Source of the DNA: Kineobactrum sediminis
Lineage (GTDB): Bacteria > Pseudomonadota > Gammaproteobacteria > Pseudomonadales > Halieaceae
Length of the DNA: 64,000 nucleotides
Direction of reading: 5' to 3'
Assembly: GCF_002868715.1 (NCBI RefSeq)
Contig: NZ_PKLZ01000009.1
Span: 62,001 to 126,000, forward strand
The stretch's first letter is position 1, and the number at the start of each line of letters is the position of its first letter. Under the pieces are notes generated by a model that searched no databases, was not told the DNA's origin, and saw nothing but the letters and a program-made list of their open reading frames with translations. The position numbers were made by a program, and so were the translations under genes. This document shows positions 16,395-25,616 of the stretch, one piece after another.

Positions 16395-19300
16395 ATGCCA
16401 GTGCAACATCCGGTGGATCGACTGGTTGCCTATACCCTGGGGGGTGGGTTACCGAAATCACTGTTCATTGTTGGTTTGATTTTGGGTGTGCTGGCGCTGC
16501 TGTACACCGCGCGCGAAGAAGAACCGCAAATTGTTGTGCCCATGGTGGATGTCCTGGTGCAGGCGCCAGGCCTGGATGTGCAGCAAGTGGAGCGGCAGGT
16601 AGCGATACCCCTGGAAAAGCTGCTGGCCCAGATTCCTGGAATCGAGCATGTATATTCTACCTCGACTCCCGGACACGCTTCGGTCACCCTCGTATTCGAG
16701 GTTGGCGAGGATCGCGAAGAATCGCTGCTTAACACCTATAACAAACTGTACTCCAACCAGCACCAGATACCCGCGGTGGTCAGCAACTGGCAGATGCAGC
16801 CGGTAGAAGTGGATGATGTGGCGATAGTGGTATTGGCATTGTGGTCCAGTGACCCCCAGCGCTACAGTGATTATGATCTGCGCCGCGTGGCCGATGAATT
16901 CTCGACCCATTTGCAACGGCTTCCCGATACCGGCGAAGTGACTGTAACCGGGGGCCGCTCGCGCCAGGTACAGATCCTGTTGAATCCGGAGGGCCTGGCT
17001 TCCCGCAGAACCACCGCGGCGGATATTGTTTCCGCGCTTCGCGTTTCCAATCAGCTGGTGGATGCCGGCCACTGGTCCTTCAATAATGAATCCATCCTGC
17101 TGGAAAGTGGTGATGCCCTGCGTTCACCGGAGTCCCTGCCCGAGCTGGTTGTGAACGTAATCGACGGCGCCCCGGTTTATTTGCAGGAAGTCGCGCAGAT
17201 TGTGGATGGTCCGCAAGAGCCGGATGTTTACAACTGGATCGCATTCTCGGAGCACGCTCAGCAAAAAGGGGGCACCACAGAGCAGCGCTATCCCATGGTG
17301 ACGCTCAACGTTGCCAAAAAAACGGGCACCAATGCGGTGAATGTGGCCGCCAGGGTGCATGCGGAGATGGCGCAGCTCAAGCGCGACCTGTTGCCGGCGG
17401 ATATCCATATCGAGACACTGCGGGATTACGGCCAGACCGCGGACGAAAAGGTCAACAACCTGGTCACCAGCCTGGGTTTTGCCATTTTCACGGTGGTTGT
17501 TTTTATCAGCGTGTTTCTGGGCTGGCGCGCGGCGCTGGTAGTGGGTCTCGCGGTCCCTGTCTGTTACGGCTTTACCCTCGCTCTCGACCTGGTGTTCGGC
17601 TATACCATCAACCGGGTCACGCTGTTTGCCCTGATCCTCTCCCTGGGCCTGCTGGTGGATGATCCCATCACCGGGATCGACAACATAGCGCGCAATCTCG
17701 TCAAGGGCACGGGTGAGCGTGGGCAGCGGATCGTCGATGCCATGGCGGAAATCCGGGTGCCGCTGTTCATGTCCACCCTGACCATTGTTTTTGCATTTCT
17801 GCCGCTGGCGTTTATTACCGGCATGATGGGTCCTTACATGGCGCCCATGGCCTTCAATGTGCCGGTGGCCGTGATCAGCAGTACTGTCATCGCCTTCCTG
17901 GTGACCCCCTGGCTTGCCAGCCGCCTGCTGCAGCCGACAGCGGAGGACAGCGCTGTCCTCCCGGAAGATTCCGATCGGGAAGAAGAGGCACTGTACTCCC
18001 GCTGGATGCGACCACTGCTGGCGCGGCGGCAGTGGAGCAGAGCGGTTATCTATGTGGTGGTGGTACTGTTCCTGCTGGCGGCCAGCCTGCCGCTGTTCCG
18101 TGTGGTGCCTCTCAAATTATTGCCCTACGACAACAAGAATGAAGTACAGGTGATGGTGGACATGCCCGAATCGGCGACGCTCGAGCATACGGCTGCGGTG
18201 AGCCAGCGAGTAACCCGGGCCTTGTTGCGGATACCCGAAGTACAAGCGGTTGCCGCATTTGTCGGCGAACCTTCCCCGGTGGATTTCAATGGTATGGTGC
18301 GTCGTCATTATCAGCGTCACGCCAGTTACCTTGCGGATCTGCGTGTCACTCTGGTGGACAAGTCCGAGCGTGAACATCAGTCGCATGCGGTAGTGCTGCG
18401 CATGCGTGAACTGCTGGAGCCGTTGCAAACCAACGGCCTGATACTGAAAGTTGTTGAAGTGCCTCCCGGCCCGCCGGTCATGAGTACGCTGGTGGCCGAA
18501 ATCCATGCGGATACGCTGACGCCCTATGCGCTCCAGCGGGAGGCCGCCCTGAAGCTGGCCGAGCGTATGCGACGCGAGCCACACGTGGTGGAGGTGGACA
18601 CCTCCGTAGAAGATCCCAGTCAGCGCTGGCGATTTATCACCGACAAGACCAAGGCGGCGCTGTCCGGCGTATCCACTGCCGATATTAACCAGGCCATTGC
18701 GATGGCGAATGAGGGCTATGTAGCGAGCTATCTGCAACAGTCCAACGAGGCCCGGCCATTGCCGGTAACGTTGCGCCTGCCGCCGGAACAGCGGGTATCG
18801 CAACATGATTTCCAGCGTCTGCAGGTGAAGGGGCGGGCCGGCATTATCCAGGCCAGCAGTCCCCAGGGACTGGATGCCGCACCGCAGCCACTGGTGGCGG
18901 TGGGTGAGCTTGGTGAGTTCCGCAAAGAGCGTGCCGAGCAGGCGATTCACCGCAAGGATCTTCGTCCCGTGGTTTATGTTACGGCGGAATTATCCGGGCG
19001 CCCGCCGGCTGATGTAATTGCCGATCTGGTGGCGGATCGCGGAGCGCAAAACGGCGAGTCCAGTCCATGGCAAGGACGTACATTCCTCGATTCCGGTGGT
19101 GGTGATGGCTGGGAGTTGCCGGCAGGCACCCACGCGCTCTGGACCGGCGAGGGCGAATGGAAAATCACGGTAGAAGTATTTCGGGACCTGGGCCTGGCAT
19201 TTGCCTTTGCCCTGGTGGTGATTTTTGGATTGCTACGGGTGCAAACGGGGTCTGTGGCACTTTCACTGATTATCATGGCAGCCATACCGTTAACGGTCAT

Positions 19301-19706
19301 CGGCATCATGCCCGGCTTCTGGTTGCTCAACGTGGTGGGCGACCGGGCGGTAGCGGGTGCACCTGACCCGGTACTGTTTACGGCCACAGCGATGATCGGA
19401 ATGATCGCCCTGGCGGGTATTGTGGTACGCAATTCGCTGATTCTGGTGGAGTTCATTACCCAGGCCAGGGCCCAGGGTGCCTCGGTTGTCGATGCGCTAC
19501 TCGAAGCGGGAAGTATACGCATGAGGCCGGTACTGCTGACGGCGGGCACGACCATGCTCGGCAATCTGGTGATTATTCTCGATCCTGTTTTCAGTGGTTT
19601 GGCGCTGGCGATCATCTTTGGTGTAGTGGCGTCGACCCTGCTTACCCTGGTGGTTGTGCCGGTAGTGTATCTGCTGGTTTTTGAACAGCCTGCCGACACG
19701 GCATGA
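16395..19706 (+). CDS. RND-family efflux permease
   Basis: Proton-driven inner-membrane transporter of the RND superfamily, 1103 residues. ATG 16395 sits after GGGGG and removes an out-of-character Cys-rich extension predicted from an upstream start. Two large periplasmic regions alternate with two blocks of membrane helices; the TM4-like segment LGLLVDDP contains the adjacent Asp pair 422/423 used for proton relay in RND pumps. The C-terminal block has GIVVRNSLILVEF and RMRPVLLTAGTT. The final helix pattern resembles HAE/HME-type pumps, but I cannot place the substrate. It is followed 11 nt later by the adaptor. Confidence 0.9.
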   Translation: MPVQHPVDRLVAYTLGGGLPKSLFIVGLILGVLALLYTAREEEPQIVVPMVDVLVQAPGLDVQQVERQVAIPLEKLLAQIPGIEHVYSTSTPGHASVTLVFEVGEDREESLLNTYNKLYSNQHQIPAVVSNWQMQPVEVDDVAIVVLALWSSDPQRYSDYDLRRVADEFSTHLQRLPDTGEVTVTGGRSRQVQILLNPEGLASRRTTAADIVSALRVSNQLVDAGHWSFNNESILLESGDALRSPESLPELVVNVIDGAPVYLQEVAQIVDGPQEPDVYNWIAFSEHAQQKGGTTEQRYPMVTLNVAKKTGTNAVNVAARVHAEMAQLKRDLLPADIHIETLRDYGQTADEKVNNLVTSLGFAIFTVVVFISVFLGWRAALVVGLAVPVCYGFTLALDLVFGYTINRVTLFALILSLGLLVDDPITGIDNIARNLVKGTGERGQRIVDAMAEIRVPLFMSTLTIVFAFLPLAFITGMMGPYMAPMAFNVPVAVISSTVIAFLVTPWLASRLLQPTAEDSAVLPEDSDREEEALYSRWMRPLLARRQWSRAVIYVVVVLFLLAASLPLFRVVPLKLLPYDNKNEVQVMVDMPESATLEHTAAVSQRVTRALLRIPEVQAVAAFVGEPSPVDFNGMVRRHYQRHASYLADLRVTLVDKSEREHQSHAVVLRMRELLEPLQTNGLILKVVEVPPGPPVMSTLVAEIHADTLTPYALQREAALKLAERMRREPHVVEVDTSVEDPSQRWRFITDKTKAALSGVSTADINQAIAMANEGYVASYLQQSNEARPLPVTLRLPPEQRVSQHDFQRLQVKGRAGIIQASSPQGLDAAPQPLVAVGELGEFRKERAEQAIHRKDLRPVVYVTAELSGRPPADVIADLVADRGAQNGESSPWQGRTFLDSGGGDGWELPAGTHALWTGEGEWKITVEVFRDLGLAFAFALVVIFGLLRVQTGSVALSLIIMAAIPLTVIGIMPGFWLLNVVGDRAVAGAPDPVLFTATAMIGMIALAGIVVRNSLILVEFITQARAQGASVVDALLEAGSIRMRPVLLTAGTTMLGNLVIILDPVFSGLALAIIFGVVASTLLTLVVVPVVYLLVFEQPADTA

Positions 19707-19717
19707 GGAGGTAGATA

Positions 19718-20800
19718 GTGGGAAGCATGACGCGAACCTGGTTGCCGGCACTGGCTGCGGTAGCCGCTCTGGTGCTCATTGTGGCCTGGATGGCGGGCAC
19801 ATTCGACCAGCGCATGGCGCCGGGGCTTGATGCCCGCGACGATAAACAACTGGACGTACTCTATACGGTGGCGCTTGAAGATGTGCTGGTGATGGAACCG
19901 GTGTCAGGGTCCATTGAGGCCAAGCAGGCGACACTGGTTTCATCGCGAATTATGGCGCGTATCCAGCGTATCCTGGTGCGTTCCGGCGATCGGGTGGACG
20001 AGGGAGACCTTTTGCTGGAGCTGGAGAAGTCAGACCTGGAAGCACGACTTCAGCAGGCAGCCGAGCAGAAACAGGCGGTGGCCGCGCGTTTGCAGGAGGC
20101 AGAGCGCAACCTGCGGCGCGCAGAGCAATTGCACCGCCAGGAATTGCTGTCAACGGCCGATCTCGATGCGGCTCAGGCCAATCGCGATACCCTGCAGGCC
20201 GAGCTGCAACGTGCCGAACAAACCTACCGTGAGGCGCAGGCGGCGCGGGCTTATGCCTCTATTCGCTCACCGATTGACGGGGTTGTGGTAGATCGTTTTG
20301 CCGAGCCGGGCGATACCGCTGTGCCGGGTGCCAGGCTGATCTCACTGTATAATCCCCTGTCGTTGCGCGCTGAGGCCCAGGTGCGGGAGCAATTGGCGCT
20401 GAAGCTTGCCGTGGGGGATGCTTTGCCTGTAGCGCTGCCGTCCCTTGAGCTCAATGTGCAGGGTACAATCGAGGAAATCGTACCCGCGGCCGAGCCTGGC
20501 TCCCGCAGCTTTCAGGTCAAGATTCGCCTGCCCTATGATGACGGCCTGCTGCCGGGTATGTACGTGCGTGTACGCATACCCGCGGGGACTGAGCAGCGAA
20601 TGTATGTGCCCGCTGACCTGGTGGCCCAGGTCGGACAACTGTATGTCGTGATGGTGGCGGGTCCCGAGGGACCCGAACGGCGGTTCCTGCGTCTGGGACA
20701 GGAAACGCAGGACGGTCGTGTTGAGGTGAAGGCCGGACTGTCGCCGGGTGATCAGTTATTGGGTATCCCTGCGGGCTGCCCCGCGATGACTGAATGCTGA
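19718..20800 (+). CDS. RND efflux periplasmic adaptor (HlyD/AcrA family)
   Basis: Membrane-fusion protein that links the RND permease to an outer-membrane channel. The 360-residue product begins with a single hydrophobic segment (about residues 8-26) and no lipobox, so it is probably anchored by an uncleaved helix. Then come the first lipoyl half (IQRILVRSGDRVDEGDLL), a coiled-coil hairpin rich in Gln, Ala and Glu (about residues 105-170), the second lipoyl half (SIRSPIDGVVVDR) and beta-barrel parts. GTG 19718 is preferred because GAGGAGGT lies six bases upstream. No outer-membrane factor gene is nearby. Confidence 0.92.
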   Translation: MGSMTRTWLPALAAVAALVLIVAWMAGTFDQRMAPGLDARDDKQLDVLYTVALEDVLVMEPVSGSIEAKQATLVSSRIMARIQRILVRSGDRVDEGDLLLELEKSDLEARLQQAAEQKQAVAARLQEAERNLRRAEQLHRQELLSTADLDAAQANRDTLQAELQRAEQTYREAQAARAYASIRSPIDGVVVDRFAEPGDTAVPGARLISLYNPLSLRAEAQVREQLALKLAVGDALPVALPSLELNVQGTIEEIVPAAEPGSRSFQVKIRLPYDDGLLPGMYVRVRIPAGTEQRMYVPADLVAQVGQLYVVMVAGPEGPERRFLRLGQETQDGRVEVKAGLSPGDQLLGIPAGCPAMTEC

Positions 20801-20815
20801 CCCGGCCGGAAGCTG

Positions 20816-21172
20816 TTATTCGCCTGCGTTTTCCGGCCCCCAGTAGGCTTTCATGCTGTTGATCTTGCCGCTGTCGTCGAATTCGAAAACATCGATAACA
20901 TCCAGCTTCATGCCGGGCATGATTACCTGGAAAGGAAAGGCGACCGCATTACCGGCGCAGCGCGCCGTGCCGGTGAGCACCAGTTTGGCGCCGGCGCCAA
21001 TTGCGCCCTCGTAGAAAGTGCAGATGGCGTCCAGGCCACGATGCGGTTCCGAGCCTACCGGGTCCTCAACAACGGCATTATCGGCGTAGATGTCACGGAT
21101 GATGCCTACATCGGCCGTGTCAAAAGCTTCAACGTAGCGTTCCACAACGGCGATCTTGTCTTTACTATCCAT
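20816..21172 (-). CDS. Ketosteroid-isomerase-like (SnoaL/NTF2-fold) protein
   Basis: Small NTF2-fold enzyme of 118 residues with close resemblance to bacterial delta5-3-ketosteroid isomerase, which moves a double bond in 3-ketosteroids. The matching catalytic positions are visible: Tyr13 (VERYVEAFD), Asp37 (VEDPVGSEPHRG) and Asp94 (LDVIDVF), corresponding to Tyr14, Asp38 and Asp99 of the Comamonas enzyme. The C-terminal stretch INSMKAYWGPEN also matches. It is transcribed in the same direction as the acyl-CoA dehydrogenase genes next to it. The exact substrate is inferred. Confidence 0.82.
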   Translation of the reverse strand: MDSKDKIAVVERYVEAFDTADVGIIRDIYADNAVVEDPVGSEPHRGLDAICTFYEGAIGAGAKLVLTGTARCAGNAVAFPFQVIMPGMKLDVIDVFEFDDSGKINSMKAYWGPENAGE

Positions 21173-21202
21173 GATGCTCTCCCTGTTGGTGTTTGTTGGT
21201 AC

Positions 21203-22342
21203 TCAGTAGCCGCAGAGGCTGGCGTATCTATCCTTGTGAAAACCGGTGTCACCGAATATTTGCATGGTGACACGAGCACGTTTTAAAAAGAAGCCGATTT
21301 CCAGTTCGTCGGTCACGCCGATACCGCCGTGCATCTGTACGGCTTCATTGGAGATATTCTTGACCAGTTCATTCAGGTTGGCTTTGGCCAGGCTGGCCAG
21401 CAGCGGTACCTGCGTGGGGTTGTCGTCGACAGCAGCCAGCGCCTGCAGCACTACCGAGCGGCTGAGTTCCAGCTCGGTCTGCATGTGTGCGGCGCGATGC
21501 TGCAGAGCCTGAAAGCTGCCGATGGGAACACCGAACTGAACGCGTTCCTTGAGCCAGGCGACGGTACGGTCAAACACTTCCTCGGCACTGCCCAGCATCT
21601 CCGCTGCCAATGCTACCCGCCCGCGATCGAGAATCTGGTCAAGGGCATCTGACGCCTGTCCCGGCCTACCGAGTACGGCGTCCGCCGGTATTCTTACATC
21701 GGTGAAGTTGATGGTAGCCGCATTGCGGCTGTCCACCATCAGGCTGCGTTGACAGTCAATGCCGGCGCTGGTGCGCGGCACCAGCAGGAGAGTCAGGTCC
21801 TGCCCGGTATCAGTGCGTTCGGGATCGCGCGCTAGAACCAGCAGGTAGTCCGCGCTGTGGCCGTCGAGAACAAAGGTTTTGTGGCCGTTAAGAACCAGGT
21901 CATCCCCCCTGCGTTCAACCCGGGCCTCAATCCGATGAGGGCTGTGATGATGGCTTTCCTCAAGCGCCAGCGCCAGGGTCAGGTTCCCGGCCGCCAGCAG
22001 TGGCAGATAGTGCTCTCTCTGTGCTTCCGTTCCAGCCAACAACAGAGCTGATGCACCTACCACGGCCGTGGCGAAGAGGGGCGAGGCGACAAGTGTTCGC
22101 CCACTTTCCTGCATGATGACCCCGAGGCCGGTGAAACCAAAGTCCAGTCCGCCGTAGGCCTCCGGCAAAATGATGCTGGCCCAGCCCAGGTCGGCCATCT
22201 GCTGCCACAATGTTGTACTGTAACCGGTGTCGTCACGGCTATCGCGTAGCTGTCGCAATGCCGCGACGGGTGCTTCCCGCTGGAGAAAATCCTGCGCTGT
22301 ATCCCGCAACAGGCGCTGCTCTTCATTGAGTACCAATGCCAT
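21203..22342 (-). CDS. Acyl-CoA dehydrogenase (small subunit type)
   Basis: FAD-dependent enzyme of 379 residues that introduces a 2,3-double bond in an acyl-CoA. ATG 22342 follows GAGGAG/AAGGA on the minus strand, and a longer upstream frame is excluded because it runs through the neighbour. It has the N-terminal helical domain (EEQRLLRDTAQDFLQRE), the middle beta domain and the C-terminal QMHGGIGVTDE signature. The final segment lacks the usual GTSEI motif of homotetrameric members. Such proteins often form heteromers with a partner; here the partner gene is 14 nt upstream. Confidence 0.87.
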   Translation of the reverse strand: MALVLNEEQRLLRDTAQDFLQREAPVAALRQLRDSRDDTGYSTTLWQQMADLGWASIILPEAYGGLDFGFTGLGVIMQESGRTLVASPLFATAVVGASALLLAGTEAQREHYLPLLAAGNLTLALALEESHHHSPHRIEARVERRGDDLVLNGHKTFVLDGHSADYLLVLARDPERTDTGQDLTLLLVPRTSAGIDCQRSLMVDSRNAATINFTDVRIPADAVLGRPGQASDALDQILDRGRVALAAEMLGSAEEVFDRTVAWLKERVQFGVPIGSFQALQHRAAHMQTELELSRSVVLQALAAVDDNPTQVPLLASLAKANLNELVKNISNEAVQMHGGIGVTDELEIGFFLKRARVTMQIFGDTGFHKDRYASLCGY

Positions 22343-22356
22343 GTCCTTACTACTCC

Positions 22357-23565
22357 TCAGGATTTTGATTTTGCCGCGGGCGCCTGCGGTAACTGCAGAA
22401 CGTTGCGAGCAATGACATTCAGCTGAATTTCGCTGGTACCACCCGCGATAGTCATGGCCTTGGACCCCGCCCACAGCCGGGTGGCGTCGAGTTCCTCGTC
22501 GCTGAACCCGGGGCCCTCCCAGCCGAGTCCGCGGCTGCCCATGATCGCGAGCAATAATTCACTCTTGTTTTTCATGGCTTCGGTACCCAGGTATTTCATC
22601 GCCAGTGCGGCCGTACTGGCGGCCCCGGCCGCACGCTCTTCGAAGCTACGCATATGGGTGAGGCCAATGGCGTGCATGCGCATCTCATGGCTGGCCAGAT
22701 TACTGCGCAGCTCGGCATCGGCAATGCGACCATCATTGAACTCGAGGTAATCGCGAGCGGCCTGCAGCAGAGGTATCTCCTTGCGGGGAGAATCGCTACC
22801 GAGCTCTGCCATCAGTTTGCGCTCGTGTACCAGCAGGGCCTTGGCCACCGACCAGCCGCCGTTGAGGGGCCCGACCAGGTTGTCTTTTGGTACCGCCACG
22901 TTATCGAAGAAGGTCTGGCAGAATTCCGAATCACCGCTGATGAGGGCTATTGGAGTGACACTCACCCCTGGCGTGGCCATGTCGATCAACAGAAAACTGA
23001 TGCCTTCCTGTTTCTTGACGTCCGGATTGGTGCGGACCAGGCAAAAAATCCAGTCGGACTTGTCGGCGGAGGTTGTCCAGATTTTACTGCCGTTGACCAG
23101 GAAATGCTCGCCCTGATCCTCTGCCCGGGTTTGCAGGCTGGCCAGGTCGGAACCGGCGCCGGGCTCGGAATAGCCCTGGCACCAGCGCACTTCGCCGTTG
23201 ACGATTGCCCGCAGGTGCTGTTGTTTTTGCGCCTCGGTACCGTATTCAAGCAGGGCCGGACCCAGCATCCAGATACCCAGGCTATAGAGTGGCGTACGGG
23301 CATTGATGCGTCGCATCTCCTCTTTGAGGATGCGTCCCTGATGGGGCGTCAGGCCACCACCGCCATATTCCGTGGGCCATTCCGGGGCAGTCCAGCCCCG
23401 GTCGCGCATGCGCTCAAACCAGAGTTGGGCGTCCGCGCTGGCAAACTGTCCCCGGCGTCCCCCCCAATACTGTTCTTCCGGCGTGCCCGGCTGGCGCTGG
23501 GATGGCGGACAATTGGCTTCGAGCCATTGCCTGGTCTCCTCGCGAAAGGACTGCAGATCGTCCAC
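22357..23565 (-). CDS. Acyl-CoA dehydrogenase (GTSEIQ-type)
   Basis: FAD-dependent acyl-CoA dehydrogenase of 402 residues. Domains are in the normal order, with the substrate/FAD loop CQGYSEPGAGSDLAS (about residue 130) and the C-terminal AGGTSEIQ that contacts FAD. The GTG start at 23565 follows AGGAGA. The adjacent second dehydrogenase, only 14 nt downstream, suggests an alpha2beta2 heteromer as in steroid side-chain ChsE-type enzymes; this is inference from arrangement. Gene order with a ketosteroid isomerase and two SDRs supports a degradative role. Confidence 0.88.
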   Translation of the reverse strand: MDDLQSFREETRQWLEANCPPSQRQPGTPEEQYWGGRRGQFASADAQLWFERMRDRGWTAPEWPTEYGGGGLTPHQGRILKEEMRRINARTPLYSLGIWMLGPALLEYGTEAQKQQHLRAIVNGEVRWCQGYSEPGAGSDLASLQTRAEDQGEHFLVNGSKIWTTSADKSDWIFCLVRTNPDVKKQEGISFLLIDMATPGVSVTPIALISGDSEFCQTFFDNVAVPKDNLVGPLNGGWSVAKALLVHERKLMAELGSDSPRKEIPLLQAARDYLEFNDGRIADAELRSNLASHEMRMHAIGLTHMRSFEERAAGAASTAALAMKYLGTEAMKNKSELLLAIMGSRGLGWEGPGFSDEELDATRLWAGSKAMTIAGGTSEIQLNVIARNVLQLPQAPAAKSKS

Positions 23566-23789
23566 GTGTTTTCTCCTGCTCTACTAATCTGGCGACAGCC
23601 AAGGGTAATGTCAGCGTAGGCAGAAGCAACGACCTTCTTACCCAATGGGGTGCAAGCACGCGCTTGGTATACTGCGTCAAACCCATCGTGCCGGGTATGT
23701 TCACTGGATTGGTGCAATGACTGTTCCCGTTGACCCCGGCTCAGTGGCGCGGCATGCTCCTTTACCCCATCAATAACAGGATTCCTGGA

Positions 23790-24539
23790 ATGCAGCGATT
23801 TGCCGATAAAGTAGTACTGGTAACGGGCGCGGGTAGTGGTATCGGCCGGGCCGCGGCCCTGCGTATCGCCACGGAGGGAGGGCGTCTGTTCTGCCTGGAT
23901 ATTGACCAGGCGGGCCTTGATGAGACGGTTCTGGCGATCAAGACCGCCGGTGGTGAGGCCTGTGCCCACTGCTGCGATGTCTCCGACGAAACCCAGGTCA
24001 AGGCCGCGGTGTCCGCCTGTATCGCCGCTTACGGTAGTCTTTACGCCCTGGTCAACATGGCCGGTATGTTACGTTTTGACGACACGGCGGAAATCGCGCT
24101 TGGTGACTGGCAGCGTGTTATCAATGTCAATCTCACCGGCACTCTGCTCTTGTGCCGCGAAGTATTGCCACACCTGCTGGCAACCCGTGGCAGCATCGTG
24201 AATGCCGCCTCGACTGCGGCGCTGGCGGGTCTGCCCTGTGGCGCGGCCTATTCCGCGAGCAAGGGTGGGGTGCTGGCGATGACGCGCAGTATTGCCGTGG
24301 AATACGCCAAGCGCGGGGTTCGCGCAAACTGCGTGTGCCCGGGGGATATCAACACCGGGATGACCCGGGATATCGACTGGCCCGCGACCATGGATTTTGA
24401 CCTGATTGGGCGCATTTCATCCATCTCCGGACCCAAAGAACCCGAGGTGATGGCCGGGGTGATCGCCATGCTCGCTTCCGAGGATGGTATCCATGTCACC
24501 GGCGAGGATATTCGCGTGGACGGCGGCACCCTGTCCTGA
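23790..24539 (+). CDS. Short-chain dehydrogenase/reductase
   Basis: Classical SDR of 249 residues with NAD(P)-dependent alcohol/ketone oxidoreductase activity. Start ATG 23790 gives MQRFADKVVLVTG; upstream in-frame Met codons lack a ribosome site. It shows the TGAGSGIG cofactor loop, the NMAGM variant of NNAG, catalytic Ser in NAASTAAL and YxxxK in AYSASKGG. Asp after the second strand (LDID) suggests NAD preference. It is divergent from the acyl-CoA dehydrogenase pair and convergent with the HtrA gene. Substrate unknown; a hydroxyacyl or hydroxysteroid substrate fits the neighbourhood. Confidence 0.88.
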   Translation: MQRFADKVVLVTGAGSGIGRAAALRIATEGGRLFCLDIDQAGLDETVLAIKTAGGEACAHCCDVSDETQVKAAVSACIAAYGSLYALVNMAGMLRFDDTAEIALGDWQRVINVNLTGTLLLCREVLPHLLATRGSIVNAASTAALAGLPCGAAYSASKGGVLAMTRSIAVEYAKRGVRANCVCPGDINTGMTRDIDWPATMDFDLIGRISSISGPKEPEVMAGVIAMLASEDGIHVTGEDIRVDGGTLS

Positions 24540-24548
24540 GCACCGCCT

Positions 24549-25613
24549 TTACTGGGATTCGGTCAGGGTGACTTTCAATGTGCGTTCTTGTTTGCCGCTG
24601 CGCAGGGTCACCGTTACCGTATCGCCCGGTTGGTGTTCCTCAAGCAGGCTGAGGTAGTCATCGTTACTGCGCACCGGCGAGCCGTTCACCGCAATGATGA
24701 TATCCCCCAGCACCACTTCGCCACGGGCATTGCGGTAGGCGCCGCGGATGCCGGCACGGTCCGCCGGCAACCCGGGGAATACCCGCACCACGGGCAGGCC
24801 TTCAATGCGATAACGGCGGATCCAGCGGTCACTGGCCAGCTCCAGGCCCATGATCGGGCGCAGGATACGACCGTAGCTGATCAGTTGCGGTACGACCTCC
24901 CTGACGGTGTTCACCGGAATCGCAAAACCGATACCGGCGCTGGCGCCGCTGGGACTGTAAATGGCAGTATTGACGCCGATCAGCTGCCCCAGGGAATTGA
25001 GCAGCGGGCCGCCCGAGTTGCCCGGGTTGATCGCCGCGTCGGTCTGGATGACGCCGCGGATGGTTCGATTTCCGGATGCGCGGATTTCCCGCCCCAGGGC
25101 ACTGACCACGCCGGTTGTCAGTGTCGTATCCAGGCCGAAGGGGTTGCCTATGGCCAGCACCTTGCGCCCCACGCTGAGTTCTGAAGAGTCGCCCACCGGC
25201 AAGCTGGTCAATGTGCTCGGTGGATTGTCTATGCGCAGGACGGCGAGATCCTTTTCCGGGGCCACGCCAACGACTTCGGCATCAAATTCAGTTTGATCCT
25301 GCAGGGTGACTGTCAGGCGATTGGCGCCGGCAATAACATGGAAGTTGGTGACAATGAGGCCGCTCTCGTCCCATACAAAGCCGCTGCCCGAGCCTCGCGG
25401 TATCTCGTGTACGTTGAGAGAGAACAGGTCCCTGCGCAGTGCCTTGCTGGTAACAAACACAACCGCCGGGCTGGCCTTGCTGAAGATTTCCGTGGTGTTG
25501 GCTTCGTCTTCCGTGGCGAAGCTCAGGTAGTCAGCCTCTGCGGCAACGGCGAGCGGCACCAGCAGTGCCAGCGCCAGTACAAGCATCGTTCTGGTCAGTG
25601 CCATGGCCTTCAT
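24549..25613 (-). CDS. HtrA/DegS-type periplasmic serine protease
   Basis: Envelope protease of 354 residues: N-terminal signal sequence or anchor (about residues 5-24, ending AVA), trypsin-like domain with His92, Asp122 and Ser200 (NPGNSGGPL), and a single C-terminal PDZ domain (about 255-345). DegP and DegQ carry two PDZ domains, DegS one, so it is DegS-like in build, though the likely AVA/EA signal cleavage site argues for a soluble periplasmic protein. The stop lies 9 nt from the convergent SDR, and the DUF1499 gene lies 3 nt upstream, suggesting one transcript. Confidence 0.9.
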   Translation of the reverse strand: MKAMALTRTMLVLALALLVPLAVAAEADYLSFATEDEANTTEIFSKASPAVVFVTSKALRRDLFSLNVHEIPRGSGSGFVWDESGLIVTNFHVIAGANRLTVTLQDQTEFDAEVVGVAPEKDLAVLRIDNPPSTLTSLPVGDSSELSVGRKVLAIGNPFGLDTTLTTGVVSALGREIRASGNRTIRGVIQTDAAINPGNSGGPLLNSLGQLIGVNTAIYSPSGASAGIGFAIPVNTVREVVPQLISYGRILRPIMGLELASDRWIRRYRIEGLPVVRVFPGLPADRAGIRGAYRNARGEVVLGDIIIAVNGSPVRSNDDYLSLLEEHQPGDTVTVTLRSGKQERTLKVTLTESQ

Positions 25614-25616
25614 TAC

